From positions 186,001 through 250,000 of the forward strand of contig NZ_JABSNP010000004.1 of NCBI RefSeq assembly GCF_013294115.1: 64,000 bases of DNA, written 5' to 3'. Made by a program: the position numbers and the translations under genes. The notes beneath the pieces are model-generated. The model was not told the DNA's origin. It was given only the letters and a program-made list of their open reading frames with translations, and made no database searches. Every line of letters starts with the position of its first letter. Position 1 is the first letter of the stretch. This document shows positions 57,236 to 64,000 of the stretch, piece by piece. Source of the DNA: Hymenobacter caeli (GTDB lineage Bacteria; Bacteroidota; Bacteroidia; Cytophagales; Hymenobacteraceae).

Positions 57236-57323
57236 GGTAGCCGCCCGGCGCGTTGCGCCGTAATCTTGCACTGGCAACCGGGCCCCGCCCCGCTGCCCGT
57301 TCCCCACCCAAAATCCCTGGCCC

Positions 57324-57788
57324 ATGCCCCTGAAAGAAACTCTCGACGCCGTCATCAAGCAAGCCATGCTGGCCAAAGACAAGGTGCGCCTCACCACGCT
57401 GCGCTCCCTGAAGTCGCAAATCATGCTGGCCGAAACGGCCGAAGGGGCCCACGGCGCGGCCCTCACCCCCGACGCCGAGCTGAAACTGCTTAACAAAGCC
57501 GCCAAGCAGCGCCGCGACGCTGCCACCATTTACAAAGAACAGTTCCGCTCCGAGCTGGAAGCCAACGAGCTGGCCGAGTTGGCCATCATCGAAGAATACC
57601 TGCCCCAGCAGCTCACGGAGGCCGATTTGGTCGAGCGCCTCGTTCACATCATCCAGCGCGTGGGGGCCCAGGGCCCGTCCGACCTGGGCAAGGTGATGGG
57701 CGTGGCCGCCCGCGAGCTGTCCGGCCAGGCCGACGGCAAAATGATTTCCCAAGTGGTCAGCAACCTGCTGAACAACACGAATCAGTGA
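57324..57788 (+). CDS. GatB/YqeY-domain protein
   Basis: 154 aa, the usual YqeY length. MPLKETLDAVIKQAMLAKDK, RLTTLRSLKSQIMLAET, KAAKQRRDAATIYKEQFRSE, IEEYLPQQLTEADLVERLVH, and a C-terminal DLGKVMGVAARELSGQADGK. YqeY is a tRNA-binding helical domain similar to the tail of GatB, with unclear function. A TAATCTTG sequence (about 57260-57267) may be its promoter. The next gene, cvpA, starts 80 bp later, with inverted GAATGA-type repeats in between. Confidence 0.93.
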   Translation: MPLKETLDAVIKQAMLAKDKVRLTTLRSLKSQIMLAETAEGAHGAALTPDAELKLLNKAAKQRRDAATIYKEQFRSELEANELAELAIIEEYLPQQLTEADLVERLVHIIQRVGAQGPSDLGKVMGVAARELSGQADGKMISQVVSNLLNNTNQ

Positions 57789-57867
57789 GTGAATGGGCGA
57801 ATGACTGAATCATTGCTTTGAATAATAATTCACCCATTCACTCATTCACCAACTCACCCAGTAAAAA

Positions 57868-58398
57868 ATGACGGCCCTCGACCTGCTCTTGCTGCTCGTG
57901 CTCGGCGTGGGGGCCGTTAAGGGCTTCCGGCGCGGGCTGGTGCTGGAGGTGGCCTCGCTGCTGGCCTTCGTGCTGGCCGTGGTGGGCGGGCTAAGCCTGC
58001 TCACGGCCACCGTGCCGGTGGTGCGGCACTACGTGGGCGAGGCCTACGGGCTGCTGCCGCTGGTCTCGTTCGCGCTGGTGTTCGGGCTGATTTTGTGGGG
58101 GGTGCACTGGCTGGGTAGCCTGCTGAAAACGGCCCTGCACCTCACGCCGTTCGGCTTTCTGGACAGCCTGCTGGGCGGGGCGGCCGGCCTGCTCAAGTGG
58201 CTGCTGGGCTTAAGCCTGCTGCTGCACGGCACCGACTCGGCGGGCCTGCACCTGCTGTCGCCCAAGCTGGTGGCCGGTTCGCAGGTGCTGCCGCTGGTGC
58301 GGCAGGCCACCCCGCTGGCCCTGCGCACCATGGCCTACGTGCTGCCCGTGGCCAAGGGCTTGCTTGTGCGCATGAAAGCCGCGTTCACGAAAGCGTGA
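57868..58398 (+). CDS. CvpA-family membrane protein
   Basis: 176 aa with four hydrophobic spans. ALDLLLLLVLGVGAVKGFRR (about 3-22) with the characteristic KGFRRG turn after the first span, LEVASLLAFVLAVVGGLSLL, LVSFALVFGLILWGVHWLGS, LLGGAAGLLKWLLGLSLLLH. CvpA is an inner-membrane protein needed for colicin V production and general envelope function in Proteobacteria; its role in Bacteroidota is not defined. The gene lies in the cluster with pabA-like, cbs and nadK genes. Confidence 0.85.
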   Translation: MTALDLLLLLVLGVGAVKGFRRGLVLEVASLLAFVLAVVGGLSLLTATVPVVRHYVGEAYGLLPLVSFALVFGLILWGVHWLGSLLKTALHLTPFGFLDSLLGGAAGLLKWLLGLSLLLHGTDSAGLHLLSPKLVAGSQVLPLVRQATPLALRTMAYVLPVAKGLLVRMKAAFTKA

Positions 58399-58520
58399 AG
58401 ATGCGAAGGCGGTGAATGAAATGCGTTAGGAACGCAACAGTAATCAATTGCCAGGCTTTGGGGTTCTTGGCAGCTTCGTTCCTCTTTCCCATCGCCTCTC
58501 TCATTTGTATTCGTAAAAAA

Positions 58521-59126
58521 TTGCTGCTGCTGCTCGATAATTTCGATTCCTTCACCCACACCCTGGCCGACTACCTGCGCCAGTTGGGGGCCGGGGTAAC
58601 GGTGCGGCGCAACGATGTGGCGCTGGCCGAGCTGCAACGCACCGCCTGGACCGGCATCGTGCTCTCGCCGGGGCCCGGAACCCCGGCGGCGGCCGGCGTA
58701 ATGCCGGCCCTCATCGCCCACTACCACGCGCGGCTGCCCATGCTGGGCGTGTGCCTGGGCCACCAGGCGCTGGGCGAATTTTTTGGGGCCGCGCTGGGCC
58801 GGGCGGCGCGGCCCATGCACGGCAAGGTTTCGGAGGTGGCCTGGGTGGCGGGCGCGGCGCTGGCCGCTGGCCTGCCGCGCGTTACGCCCGCCACGCGCTA
58901 CCATTCGCTGGTACTGCGCGAGCCCCTGCCCCCGGCGCTGCGGCCGCTGGCGCACACCACGGGCCCCGGCCCGCCCGAACTGATGGCCTTGCAGCACCGC
59001 ACGCTGCCGCTGTTCGGGGTGCAGTTCCACCCCGAGGCCCTGCTGACGCCGGACGGCCGGGCGATGTTGGCCAATTGGCTGCGGTTTTGTAACATTGCGA
59101 AACCCGGTTCCCCCGCGGCCGGTTAG
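58521..59126 (+). CDS. Glutamine amidotransferase, anthranilate/aminodeoxychorismate synthase component II
   Basis: 201 aa from TTG at 58521, which begins the conserved LLLLLDNFDSFTHTLADYLR; ATG 58416 would add 35 residues with no family match. Class I glutaminase triad: Cys in MLGVCLGHQALGEFFG (about 81), His and Glu in LFGVQFHPEALLT (about 171-173). Also GIVLSPGPGTPAAAG. These subunits supply ammonia to PabB or TrpE for folate or tryptophan; neither partner is in the window, so pabA and trpG cannot be separated. The start is uncertain. It is followed 10 bp later by a hydrolase gene, likely co-transcribed. Confidence 0.9.
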   Translation: MLLLLDNFDSFTHTLADYLRQLGAGVTVRRNDVALAELQRTAWTGIVLSPGPGTPAAAGVMPALIAHYHARLPMLGVCLGHQALGEFFGAALGRAARPMHGKVSEVAWVAGAALAAGLPRVTPATRYHSLVLREPLPPALRPLAHTTGPGPPELMALQHRTLPLFGVQFHPEALLTPDGRAMLANWLRFCNIAKPGSPAAG

Positions 59127-59136
59127 TACAGCTTCC

Positions 59137-59919
59137 ATGGAATTGCGCACCCACCATCAGCAAGGCTACGAGTACGTCGACGAAGGCGAGGGCCCCGTGC
59201 TGCTGCTGCTGCACGGCCTGTTCGGGGCCCTCAGCAACTGGGCCGAAGTGGTGGCCGCGTTCCGGCCGCGTTACCGCGTGCTCATCCCGCTGCTGCCCAT
59301 CTACGACATGCCGCTGGCGCAGGCCGGCGTGCCCGGGCTGGTGAGCTACGTCGAGGGCTTTGCGGCGGCGCTGGGCCTGCCGCCGGCCTTCACGGTGCTG
59401 GGCAACTCGCTGGGCGGCCACGTGGCCCTGGTGTACGCCCTCGATAATCCCACTCGCGTGAGCCGGCTGGTGCTCACGGGCAGCAGCGGGCTGTTCGAGG
59501 ACGGCATGGGCGGCTCCTTCCCCAAGCGCGGCGACTACGGCTTCGTGCGCGAGCGGGTGGCCTACACCTTCTACGACCCCGCCGTGGCCACCAAGGAGCT
59601 GGTCGATGAGATTTTTCGCGTCACCAACTCCAACGCCAAGTGCTTGCGCATCATCGCCATTGCCCGCTCGGCGCAGCGCCACAACCTCACCAAGGAGCTG
59701 CACCGCATCGCGGTGCCCACGCTGTTGGTCTGGGGCCTGAACGACACCATCACGCCGCCGCCGGTGGCCCACGACTTTGCCCGCCTGCTGCCCCGGGCCG
59801 AGCTGGCCTTCCTCGACCACTGCGGCCACGCCCCCATGATGGAGCGCGCGGCCGGCTTCAACAACTACTTGCGCCGCTTTTTGCGTAAGACGGAACCCCG
59901 GCCCGCCGTTTTGGCCTGA
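59137..59919 (+). CDS. Alpha/beta hydrolase
   Basis: 260 aa. LLLLHGLFGALSNWAEVVAA (oxyanion region), nucleophile Ser in FTVLGNSLGGHVALVYALDN (about 95), catalytic Asp in LLVWGLNDTITPPP and His in FLDHCGHAPMMERAAGF. The GNSLGG elbow and 'SGLFEDGMGGSFPKRGDYGF' cap are typical of Bacteroidota hydrolases next to this cluster. Substrate unknown. ATG at 59137 gives the usual short N-terminus; it lies 10 bp after the amidotransferase stop. Confidence 0.88.
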   Translation: MELRTHHQQGYEYVDEGEGPVLLLLHGLFGALSNWAEVVAAFRPRYRVLIPLLPIYDMPLAQAGVPGLVSYVEGFAAALGLPPAFTVLGNSLGGHVALVYALDNPTRVSRLVLTGSSGLFEDGMGGSFPKRGDYGFVRERVAYTFYDPAVATKELVDEIFRVTNSNAKCLRIIAIARSAQRHNLTKELHRIAVPTLLVWGLNDTITPPPVAHDFARLLPRAELAFLDHCGHAPMMERAAGFNNYLRRFLRKTEPRPAVLA

Positions 59920-60095
59920 TGCCCCGGCCCGGCGTAATTTTTGCCGGGGCGAAAGCGGCGGTTTCTTCTGACGGCAGGGCAGCCTTATTCATTTTTTATC
60001 TGGTTAGCGCTACTGAATACAAGTCGCCTTATTGCTGTTTTTTTCATCCTACGTGCGGCCGCTTACGCGTCGTGTGTTTCTCGCCCCGCCCGCTC

Positions 60096-60773
60096 ATGCA
60101 AGCCATGCTCGCCGAAGATTTACTCAACGAAATGATTCCGCCCCTCAAGGGCACCGACTCGCTGGGCAAAGCCGCCCGGTGGCTCGACGAGTTTCGGGTG
60201 GGCCAACTGCCGGTGCTGGCCGAACGGCAGTACCGGGGCCTGGTGACGGAAGCCGACCTGGCCGATGTTGAGAACCCCGACACCCTGCTGTCGGAGCTGC
60301 CGCTGAGCTTCGGCGAAACTTTCGTGCGGCCCGACCAGCACTTCTTCCGGGTGGTGGAGCTGGCCATCGAAAACAAGCTCCAGCTGGTGCCGGTGGTGGG
60401 CGACGACGCCGCTTACCTGGGCGTTGTCACGGTGGCCGACGCGCTGGCCGCCTTCGGGCCCCAGGTATCGGCCCCCGGCCAGGGCGGCATCATCGTGCTC
60501 AGCATGGCCGAGCGCGACTACTCCCTCTCGCAAATCAGCCGCTACGTGGAGGAGAACAACGCCAAGATTGTGAACGCCTACGTGATGCCCGACGAACTGG
60601 ACCCTTACCGCATCCGTCTTACCCTCAAACTGAACACCGACAACATGGCCCGCATTGTGGCTACCCTCGAGCGGTTCGGCTACTTTGTGGCGGCGCAGTT
60701 CAGCGGGGCCGGCGAAGTGGGTGAGAACGAGCAGGAACGTTACGACGGCCTGCTGCGCTACCTGAGCGTGTAG
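60096..60773 (+). CDS. CBS-domain protein
   Basis: 225 aa from ATG 60096 (the frame is open for 59 more codons upstream without homology). CBS pair over about 1-125: EDLLNEMIPPLKGTDSLGKA, LPVLAERQYRGLVTEADLAD and LVPVVGDDAAYLGVVTVADA. The C-terminal 90 residues form an ACT-like fold: GGIIVLSMAERDYSLSQISR, YVEENNAKIVNAYVMPDEL, RLTLKLNTDNMARIVATLER. CBS domains sense adenine nucleotides. Within Cytophagales such a gene commonly lies next to nadK and porG; here it is 7 bp from the POTRA gene, so they are co-transcribed. Confidence 0.9.
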   Translation: MQAMLAEDLLNEMIPPLKGTDSLGKAARWLDEFRVGQLPVLAERQYRGLVTEADLADVENPDTLLSELPLSFGETFVRPDQHFFRVVELAIENKLQLVPVVGDDAAYLGVVTVADALAAFGPQVSAPGQGGIIVLSMAERDYSLSQISRYVEENNAKIVNAYVMPDELDPYRIRLTLKLNTDNMARIVATLERFGYFVAAQFSGAGEVGENEQERYDGLLRYLSV

Positions 60774-60780
60774 GAGCGGA

Positions 60781-62253
60781 GTGCTGGGAATAATTCTGCT
60801 TTTTTTCACCGGGCTTATGGCCGGCCCGGGGCTGGCCCCCGCCGATACCTTGCCCCTACGGGCCACCCGCGCCCTGCCGCCCGTGGTGGCCCCCACCGAC
60901 ACGTTGGTGCGCATCCTGCCCTGCGTCGGTGCGGCCCCCCGGGCCCGCGTGGCCGCGGTGCTGCTGGTGGGCAACCGCGTCACGCGCGACCGTACGCTGC
61001 GGGCCGAGCTGAACATTCGTGAGGGCGATACCCTCGACCTGGCCGACCTGCCCGCCCGCCTCGAGGCCAACCGCCGCCGGCTCTTCAACCTCCAGCTGTT
61101 CCACACCGTGCTGGTGCAGGCCAGCTGCCAGGGCAACGGGCAACTGGTGTTGCTGTTTGTGGTGCAGGAGCGGTTCTACACGTTTCCGGTCCCCATCTTT
61201 TCCATCGCCGACCGCAACTTCCGCGCCTGGCTCGACCGGCCCGACCGCTGGCGGCGGCTCGACTACGGTATTCATCTCACGCGCAACAACTTCCGGGGCC
61301 GCAACGAGGAGCTGACCGCCAACTTGCAACTGGGCTTCAACCCCAAGTACGAGCTGTTTTACGAAGCCCCCGGCCTGGGCCGGGCCCGGCGCGTAGGAGT
61401 GGGGGGTAGCATTTCTTTTTCCCAAAGTCGCTCCGTTGACTTTCGCACCGTGGCCGACCGCCTGCTGTCCTACCGCGCCGACGATGCTTTTCCCGTCCAG
61501 CGCTTCTACGCTTCGGGGGGCCTGCGCCTGCGCCACACCGTGCAGCTGCTCACCGCGCTCGACGTATCGTACCACCGCGAACAAATCCTAGACTCGGTAA
61601 ATTTTTACAACCCGGCCTACTTCCTGGGCCGCACCCAGCGCGAATACTTCGATTTCAGCGTCATCACCACCCTCAACCAGCGCAACACGTTCGCCTACCC
61701 GCTCACCGGGCAGTACGCCCAAGGCCTGTTGCTGCACCGCCGGTTTCTGAGCCCGGGCTTGCCCGCCCTTACCGCCCTGCGCCTCGTGTACGACCATTAT
61801 TTCGCGCTGGGGCACGGGTTTTATTACGCTTTTGAAGTGAACGGACAAATTCGCCTCACCCGGGCCCTGGCCTATGCCGACGCCCGCGCCCTGGGCAACG
61901 ACGCGCTGGTGCGCGGCTACGACGCCTACGTGGTGGACGGCCGCCACTACGGCCTGGTGCAGCAGGGCCTGAGCTACCGGCTTTTTAAGGCCAGCGAAAT
62001 TCACCTGGCGGGCATCGAAAACCTTAAAATCAACACCATCCCGGTGGTGGCCTACCTCAACTTGTTCACCGACGCCGGCTACGTGGTGGCCCCCGCCGCC
62101 CTTTCCGAAAACCAGTTGCCCAACCACCTGCTGCGCTCGGTGGGCCTGGGCCTGCACCTGGTCACGTACTACGACCGGGTATTTACCCTCGAATACACCC
62201 GCAACGGCTTGGGCCAGGCGGGGTTCTTTTTTCGCAGTTCTTTCCCTATCTGA
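60781..62253 (+). CDS. POTRA-domain/BamA-TamA-like outer-membrane barrel protein
   Basis: 490 aa from a GTG at 60781 that starts a signal peptide (LGIILLFFTGLMAGPGLAPA). A single POTRA domain (about 60-130: VAAVLLVGNRVTRDRTLRAE, LNIREGDTLDLADLPARLEA, LFNLQLFHTVLV) is followed by a 16-strand-type barrel. The barrel carries the surface-antigen features LTRNNFRGRNEELTANLQLG and EYTRNGLGQAGFFFRSSFPI, the latter ending in a terminal aromatic strand. Related to BamA/TamA, which insert or translocate outer-membrane proteins; the true BamA normally has five POTRA domains, so this is an accessory member. Located between the CBS gene and nadK. Confidence 0.85.
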   Translation: MLGIILLFFTGLMAGPGLAPADTLPLRATRALPPVVAPTDTLVRILPCVGAAPRARVAAVLLVGNRVTRDRTLRAELNIREGDTLDLADLPARLEANRRRLFNLQLFHTVLVQASCQGNGQLVLLFVVQERFYTFPVPIFSIADRNFRAWLDRPDRWRRLDYGIHLTRNNFRGRNEELTANLQLGFNPKYELFYEAPGLGRARRVGVGGSISFSQSRSVDFRTVADRLLSYRADDAFPVQRFYASGGLRLRHTVQLLTALDVSYHREQILDSVNFYNPAYFLGRTQREYFDFSVITTLNQRNTFAYPLTGQYAQGLLLHRRFLSPGLPALTALRLVYDHYFALGHGFYYAFEVNGQIRLTRALAYADARALGNDALVRGYDAYVVDGRHYGLVQQGLSYRLFKASEIHLAGIENLKINTIPVVAYLNLFTDAGYVVAPAALSENQLPNHLLRSVGLGLHLVTYYDRVFTLEYTRNGLGQAGFFFRSSFPI

Positions 62254-62341
62254 CGGCCGCCCCCGGGCCCTGTAAAGCAGGCCCGGGCCCCGCGAAGCCG
62301 CCGCCGGTGCGTTATTCGCACCGCCTACCCTTTCCAACCGC

Positions 62342-63235
62342 ATGAAAATTGCCATCCTCGGCAAGCCCTTCGCAGAGGACGCTGCCCCGGCCATCCAGGC
62401 CCTGCTCGACGACTTGGCCGCCCGCCGGGCCGAAGTGCGCATCGTGGAGTCCTTCCGCACCTACCTCGACAACACCCTGCGGCTGCCCGACAATACCACC
62501 AGCTTCCGGCGCGGCGACTCGCTGCGGGGCACCAACTTCGTGCTCAGCATCGGCGGCGATGGCACCTTGCTCGACACCGTAACTTACGTCGGAGCCCTGC
62601 AAATTCCTATTTTAGGCATTCACACCGGCCGCCTGGGGTTCCTGGCCACCGTCACCCCCGATGGCATTAGCCAGGCCATCGATGCCCTGTACAAAGGGCA
62701 CTTCGTGCTCGACGACCGCAGCTTAATCCGCGTCGATACCGACCCGGACGTGTTTGGTGGATTGAATTTTGGACTGAATGAATTTAGTATTTTAAAGGGA
62801 GACTCGGCTTCCATGATTGCCGTGCATACCTATATAGACGGCGAATACCTGAATTCGTACTGGGCCGACGGCCTGGTGGTGGCCACGCCCACTGGCTCCA
62901 CGGGGTACTCGCTGAGCTGCGGCGGCCCGGTGATGGTGCCGCAAACCAACAATTTTATCATCGCGCCCGTATGCCCCCACAACCTGAACGTGCGGCCCCT
63001 CGTAGTGTCGAACCAAAGTGTGATTTCCTTTGAAATTGAAGGCCGTAGCTCCAATTATATGCTTTCGCTCGACTCCCGCTCCATCTCCGTTGATGCGAGT
63101 GTGCAGATGGCCGTGCGCCGCGAAAGCTTTTGCGCCCGCTTGGTAAAACTTAACCACGTAAATTTTTTGAGCACTTTGCGCAGCAAGCTCAACTGGGGGC
63201 TCGACCGTCGAAATCCCGGAACCGTGGTAGGTTAA
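62342..63235 (+). CDS. nadK: NAD kinase
   Basis: 297 aa. Phosphorylates NAD to NADP. GGDGT motif in VLSIGGDGTLLDTVTYV (about 62-78), LGIHTGRLGFLATVTPDGIS, NE/D motif in LNEFSILKGDSASM, and the nucleotide-binding GLVVATPTGSTGYSLSCGGP (about 178-197), followed by APVCPHNLNVRPLVVSNQSV. It is full length and starts with MKIAILGKPF. Likely transcribed with the upstream CBS and POTRA genes or from its own promoter; porG follows after 136 bp. Confidence 0.95.
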   Translation: MKIAILGKPFAEDAAPAIQALLDDLAARRAEVRIVESFRTYLDNTLRLPDNTTSFRRGDSLRGTNFVLSIGGDGTLLDTVTYVGALQIPILGIHTGRLGFLATVTPDGISQAIDALYKGHFVLDDRSLIRVDTDPDVFGGLNFGLNEFSILKGDSASMIAVHTYIDGEYLNSYWADGLVVATPTGSTGYSLSCGGPVMVPQTNNFIIAPVCPHNLNVRPLVVSNQSVISFEIEGRSSNYMLSLDSRSISVDASVQMAVRRESFCARLVKLNHVNFLSTLRSKLNWGLDRRNPGTVVG

Positions 63236-63269
63236 TAAATTGCGATTCACTTAAAAGTTCAAAACAAAT

Positions 63270-63300
63270 TTTTTTTAGTTCTTTCCACGCTATACTTTTG
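63270..63300 (+). promoter_or_regulatory. Candidate promoter of porG
   Basis: TACTTTTG (63293-63300) fits TAnnTTTG; an A/T-rich stretch covers the -33 region without a clear TTG. The ATG is 72 bp downstream. Confidence 0.45.
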
Positions 63301-63371
63301 TAATCGCCTGAGCGTGTTCGATTGGCACTTTCCCGGGTTTTACGTTCGACGCTATTCACCTTCCCTGCCTT

Positions 63372-64000
63372 ATGAAACATATCTTCACTTATCCCACTGC
63401 TCTGTTGGTTGGACTGGCGTTGCTTGGTTCTTCCAAAGCCGATGCGCAGCAGTTCAATAAACGCAAGCAGTACAATTCGATTGGCTTTAACCTAAGTGCC
63501 ATGAATTACTTCGGCGACCTGGCTCCCCAGACGGGGTTCCCGAGTTTCCGTTTTAATAATACTCGCCCCAACGTGGGCGTGACCATTACCCGGCGCTTTT
63601 TTCCCCGCGTATCGGGCCGCTTGGGGCTTTCGTATGGCCGCATCACCGGCGACGACGCTACGGCTGCCAACGCCAGCGACCAGAACGCCCGTTATCGTTA
63701 CAATCGCAACGCTAACTTCCAGAACGACATTCAGGAGCTATCGGCCGTGGTCATCGTGGACCTTATCCAGAACCGTAATAATTACTTGAAGCGCCCCGAC
63801 TTCGTGCCCTACGTGTTTGCGGGCGTGGCCGGTTTCCACCACAACCCGCAGGGCCGCCGGGCCGATGGTACCTACGTTGACCTCCAGCCGTTGGCCACGG
63901 AAGGAGTTAATTACAGCCGGTTCCAAGTCGCCATTCCCTTTGGCGGCGGCGTGCGCTACCGCATCAACCGGAATTTTGACGCCAGCTTCGAACTGGGTAT
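63372..64000 (+). CDS. PorG-like (DUF6089) outer-membrane protein, partial
   Basis: The first 209 codons are in the window; the gene runs off the end. Signal peptide MKHIFTYPTALLVGLALLGSS (cleavage near ADA-QQ). The sequence then matches the PorG/DUF6089 family: YNSIGFNLSAMNYFGDLAPQ, RPNVGVTITRRFFPRVSGRL, FQNDIQELSAVVIVDLIQNR, FVPYVFAGVAGFHHNPQGR and FGGGVRYRINRNFDASFELG. PorG is an outer-membrane beta-barrel component of the type IX secretion core, near PorK-PorN. The typical neighbours in Cytophagales after porG are uppS and bamA, just outside this window. Confidence 0.82.
   Translation, partial: MKHIFTYPTALLVGLALLGSSKADAQQFNKRKQYNSIGFNLSAMNYFGDLAPQTGFPSFRFNNTRPNVGVTITRRFFPRVSGRLGLSYGRITGDDATAANASDQNARYRYNRNANFQNDIQELSAVVIVDLIQNRNNYLKRPDFVPYVFAGVAGFHHNPQGRRADGTYVDLQPLATEGVNYSRFQVAIPFGGGVRYRINRNFDASFELG

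Noticed and set aside
59919..60095. N-terminal extension of the CBS protein
   Set aside because: Open frame without homology; overlaps the upstream stop and an AT-rich leader. The ATG at 60096 gives the family start.

Overview
The window looks like chromosomal DNA from a GC-rich Bacteroidota of the Cytophagales, most likely Hymenobacter or a close relative. The evidence is a PorG-type protein, type IX secretion C-terminal sorting domains, an ECF sigma/FecR/STN-domain surface-signalling locus, SusC-like plug domains, a head-GIN adhesin-like protein, and several TAnnTTTG promoter elements of the Bacteroidota type. The genus is inferred from these gene families, not from a marker gene. No prophage, plasmid or CRISPR array is visible.

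Layout. 1-5.2 kb: the tail of a DsbD-like protein, a GT4 glycosyltransferase, then a minus-strand sigma/FecR/STN operon whose three genes overlap by 4 bp each. 5.5-7.2 kb: a probable remnant of a type IX cargo gene and an AT-rich island with two small unknown genes. 7.2-12.2 kb: nitrilase-family amidase, methionine-type aminotransferase, PAS histidine kinase, MsrA. 12.4-20.2 kb: a macroglobulin/plug hybrid protein, a close homologue of sphingolipid delta-4 desaturase, a SpoIIAA-like protein, a lipoprotein, and a large HExxH/beta-propeller/barrel protein. 20.2-29.8 kb: head-GIN protein, EamA exporter, histidine phosphatase, a TonB-dependent receptor paired with a ModE-type regulator and carrying a ModE-like operator, an RsbQ-like hydrolase, NDH-2. 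29.8-34.4 kb: proBA, aldo/keto reductase, FrnE-type DsbA. 34.5-37.4 kb: a second macroglobulin/plug paralogue and a small secreted-protein gene broken by an amber codon. 37.6-43.97 kb: mfd between two small coiled-coil genes, a YdjM-like membrane hydrolase, and a NYN nuclease fused to a cold-shock-like domain. 44-50.5 kb: thioesterase, YajQ, TerC, SpoU methyltransferase, mutS. 50.6-51.3 kb: tRNA-Gly, HNH endonuclease, tRNA-Leu packed end to end. 51.5-64 kb: GAF protein, MoxR ATPase, type IX cargo protein, pdxJ, and a plus-strand cluster (membrane protein, yqeY, cvpA, pabA/trpG, hydrolase, CBS protein, POTRA/barrel protein, nadK, porG) that runs off the end.

Most of the window is core metabolism, repair and envelope biology. 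Dispersed inverted-repeat elements of at least three families sit in gaps between genes, several at convergent 3' ends where they could terminate transcription. The most unusual items are the ModE/TonB-receptor pair with its operator, the plug proteins without a barrel, the eukaryote-like desaturase, the sigma/FecR system whose partner is an STN-barrel protein and not a TonB receptor, and the HNH gene wedged between two tRNAs. All functions are read from sequence motifs and remembered family features; no database search was run.
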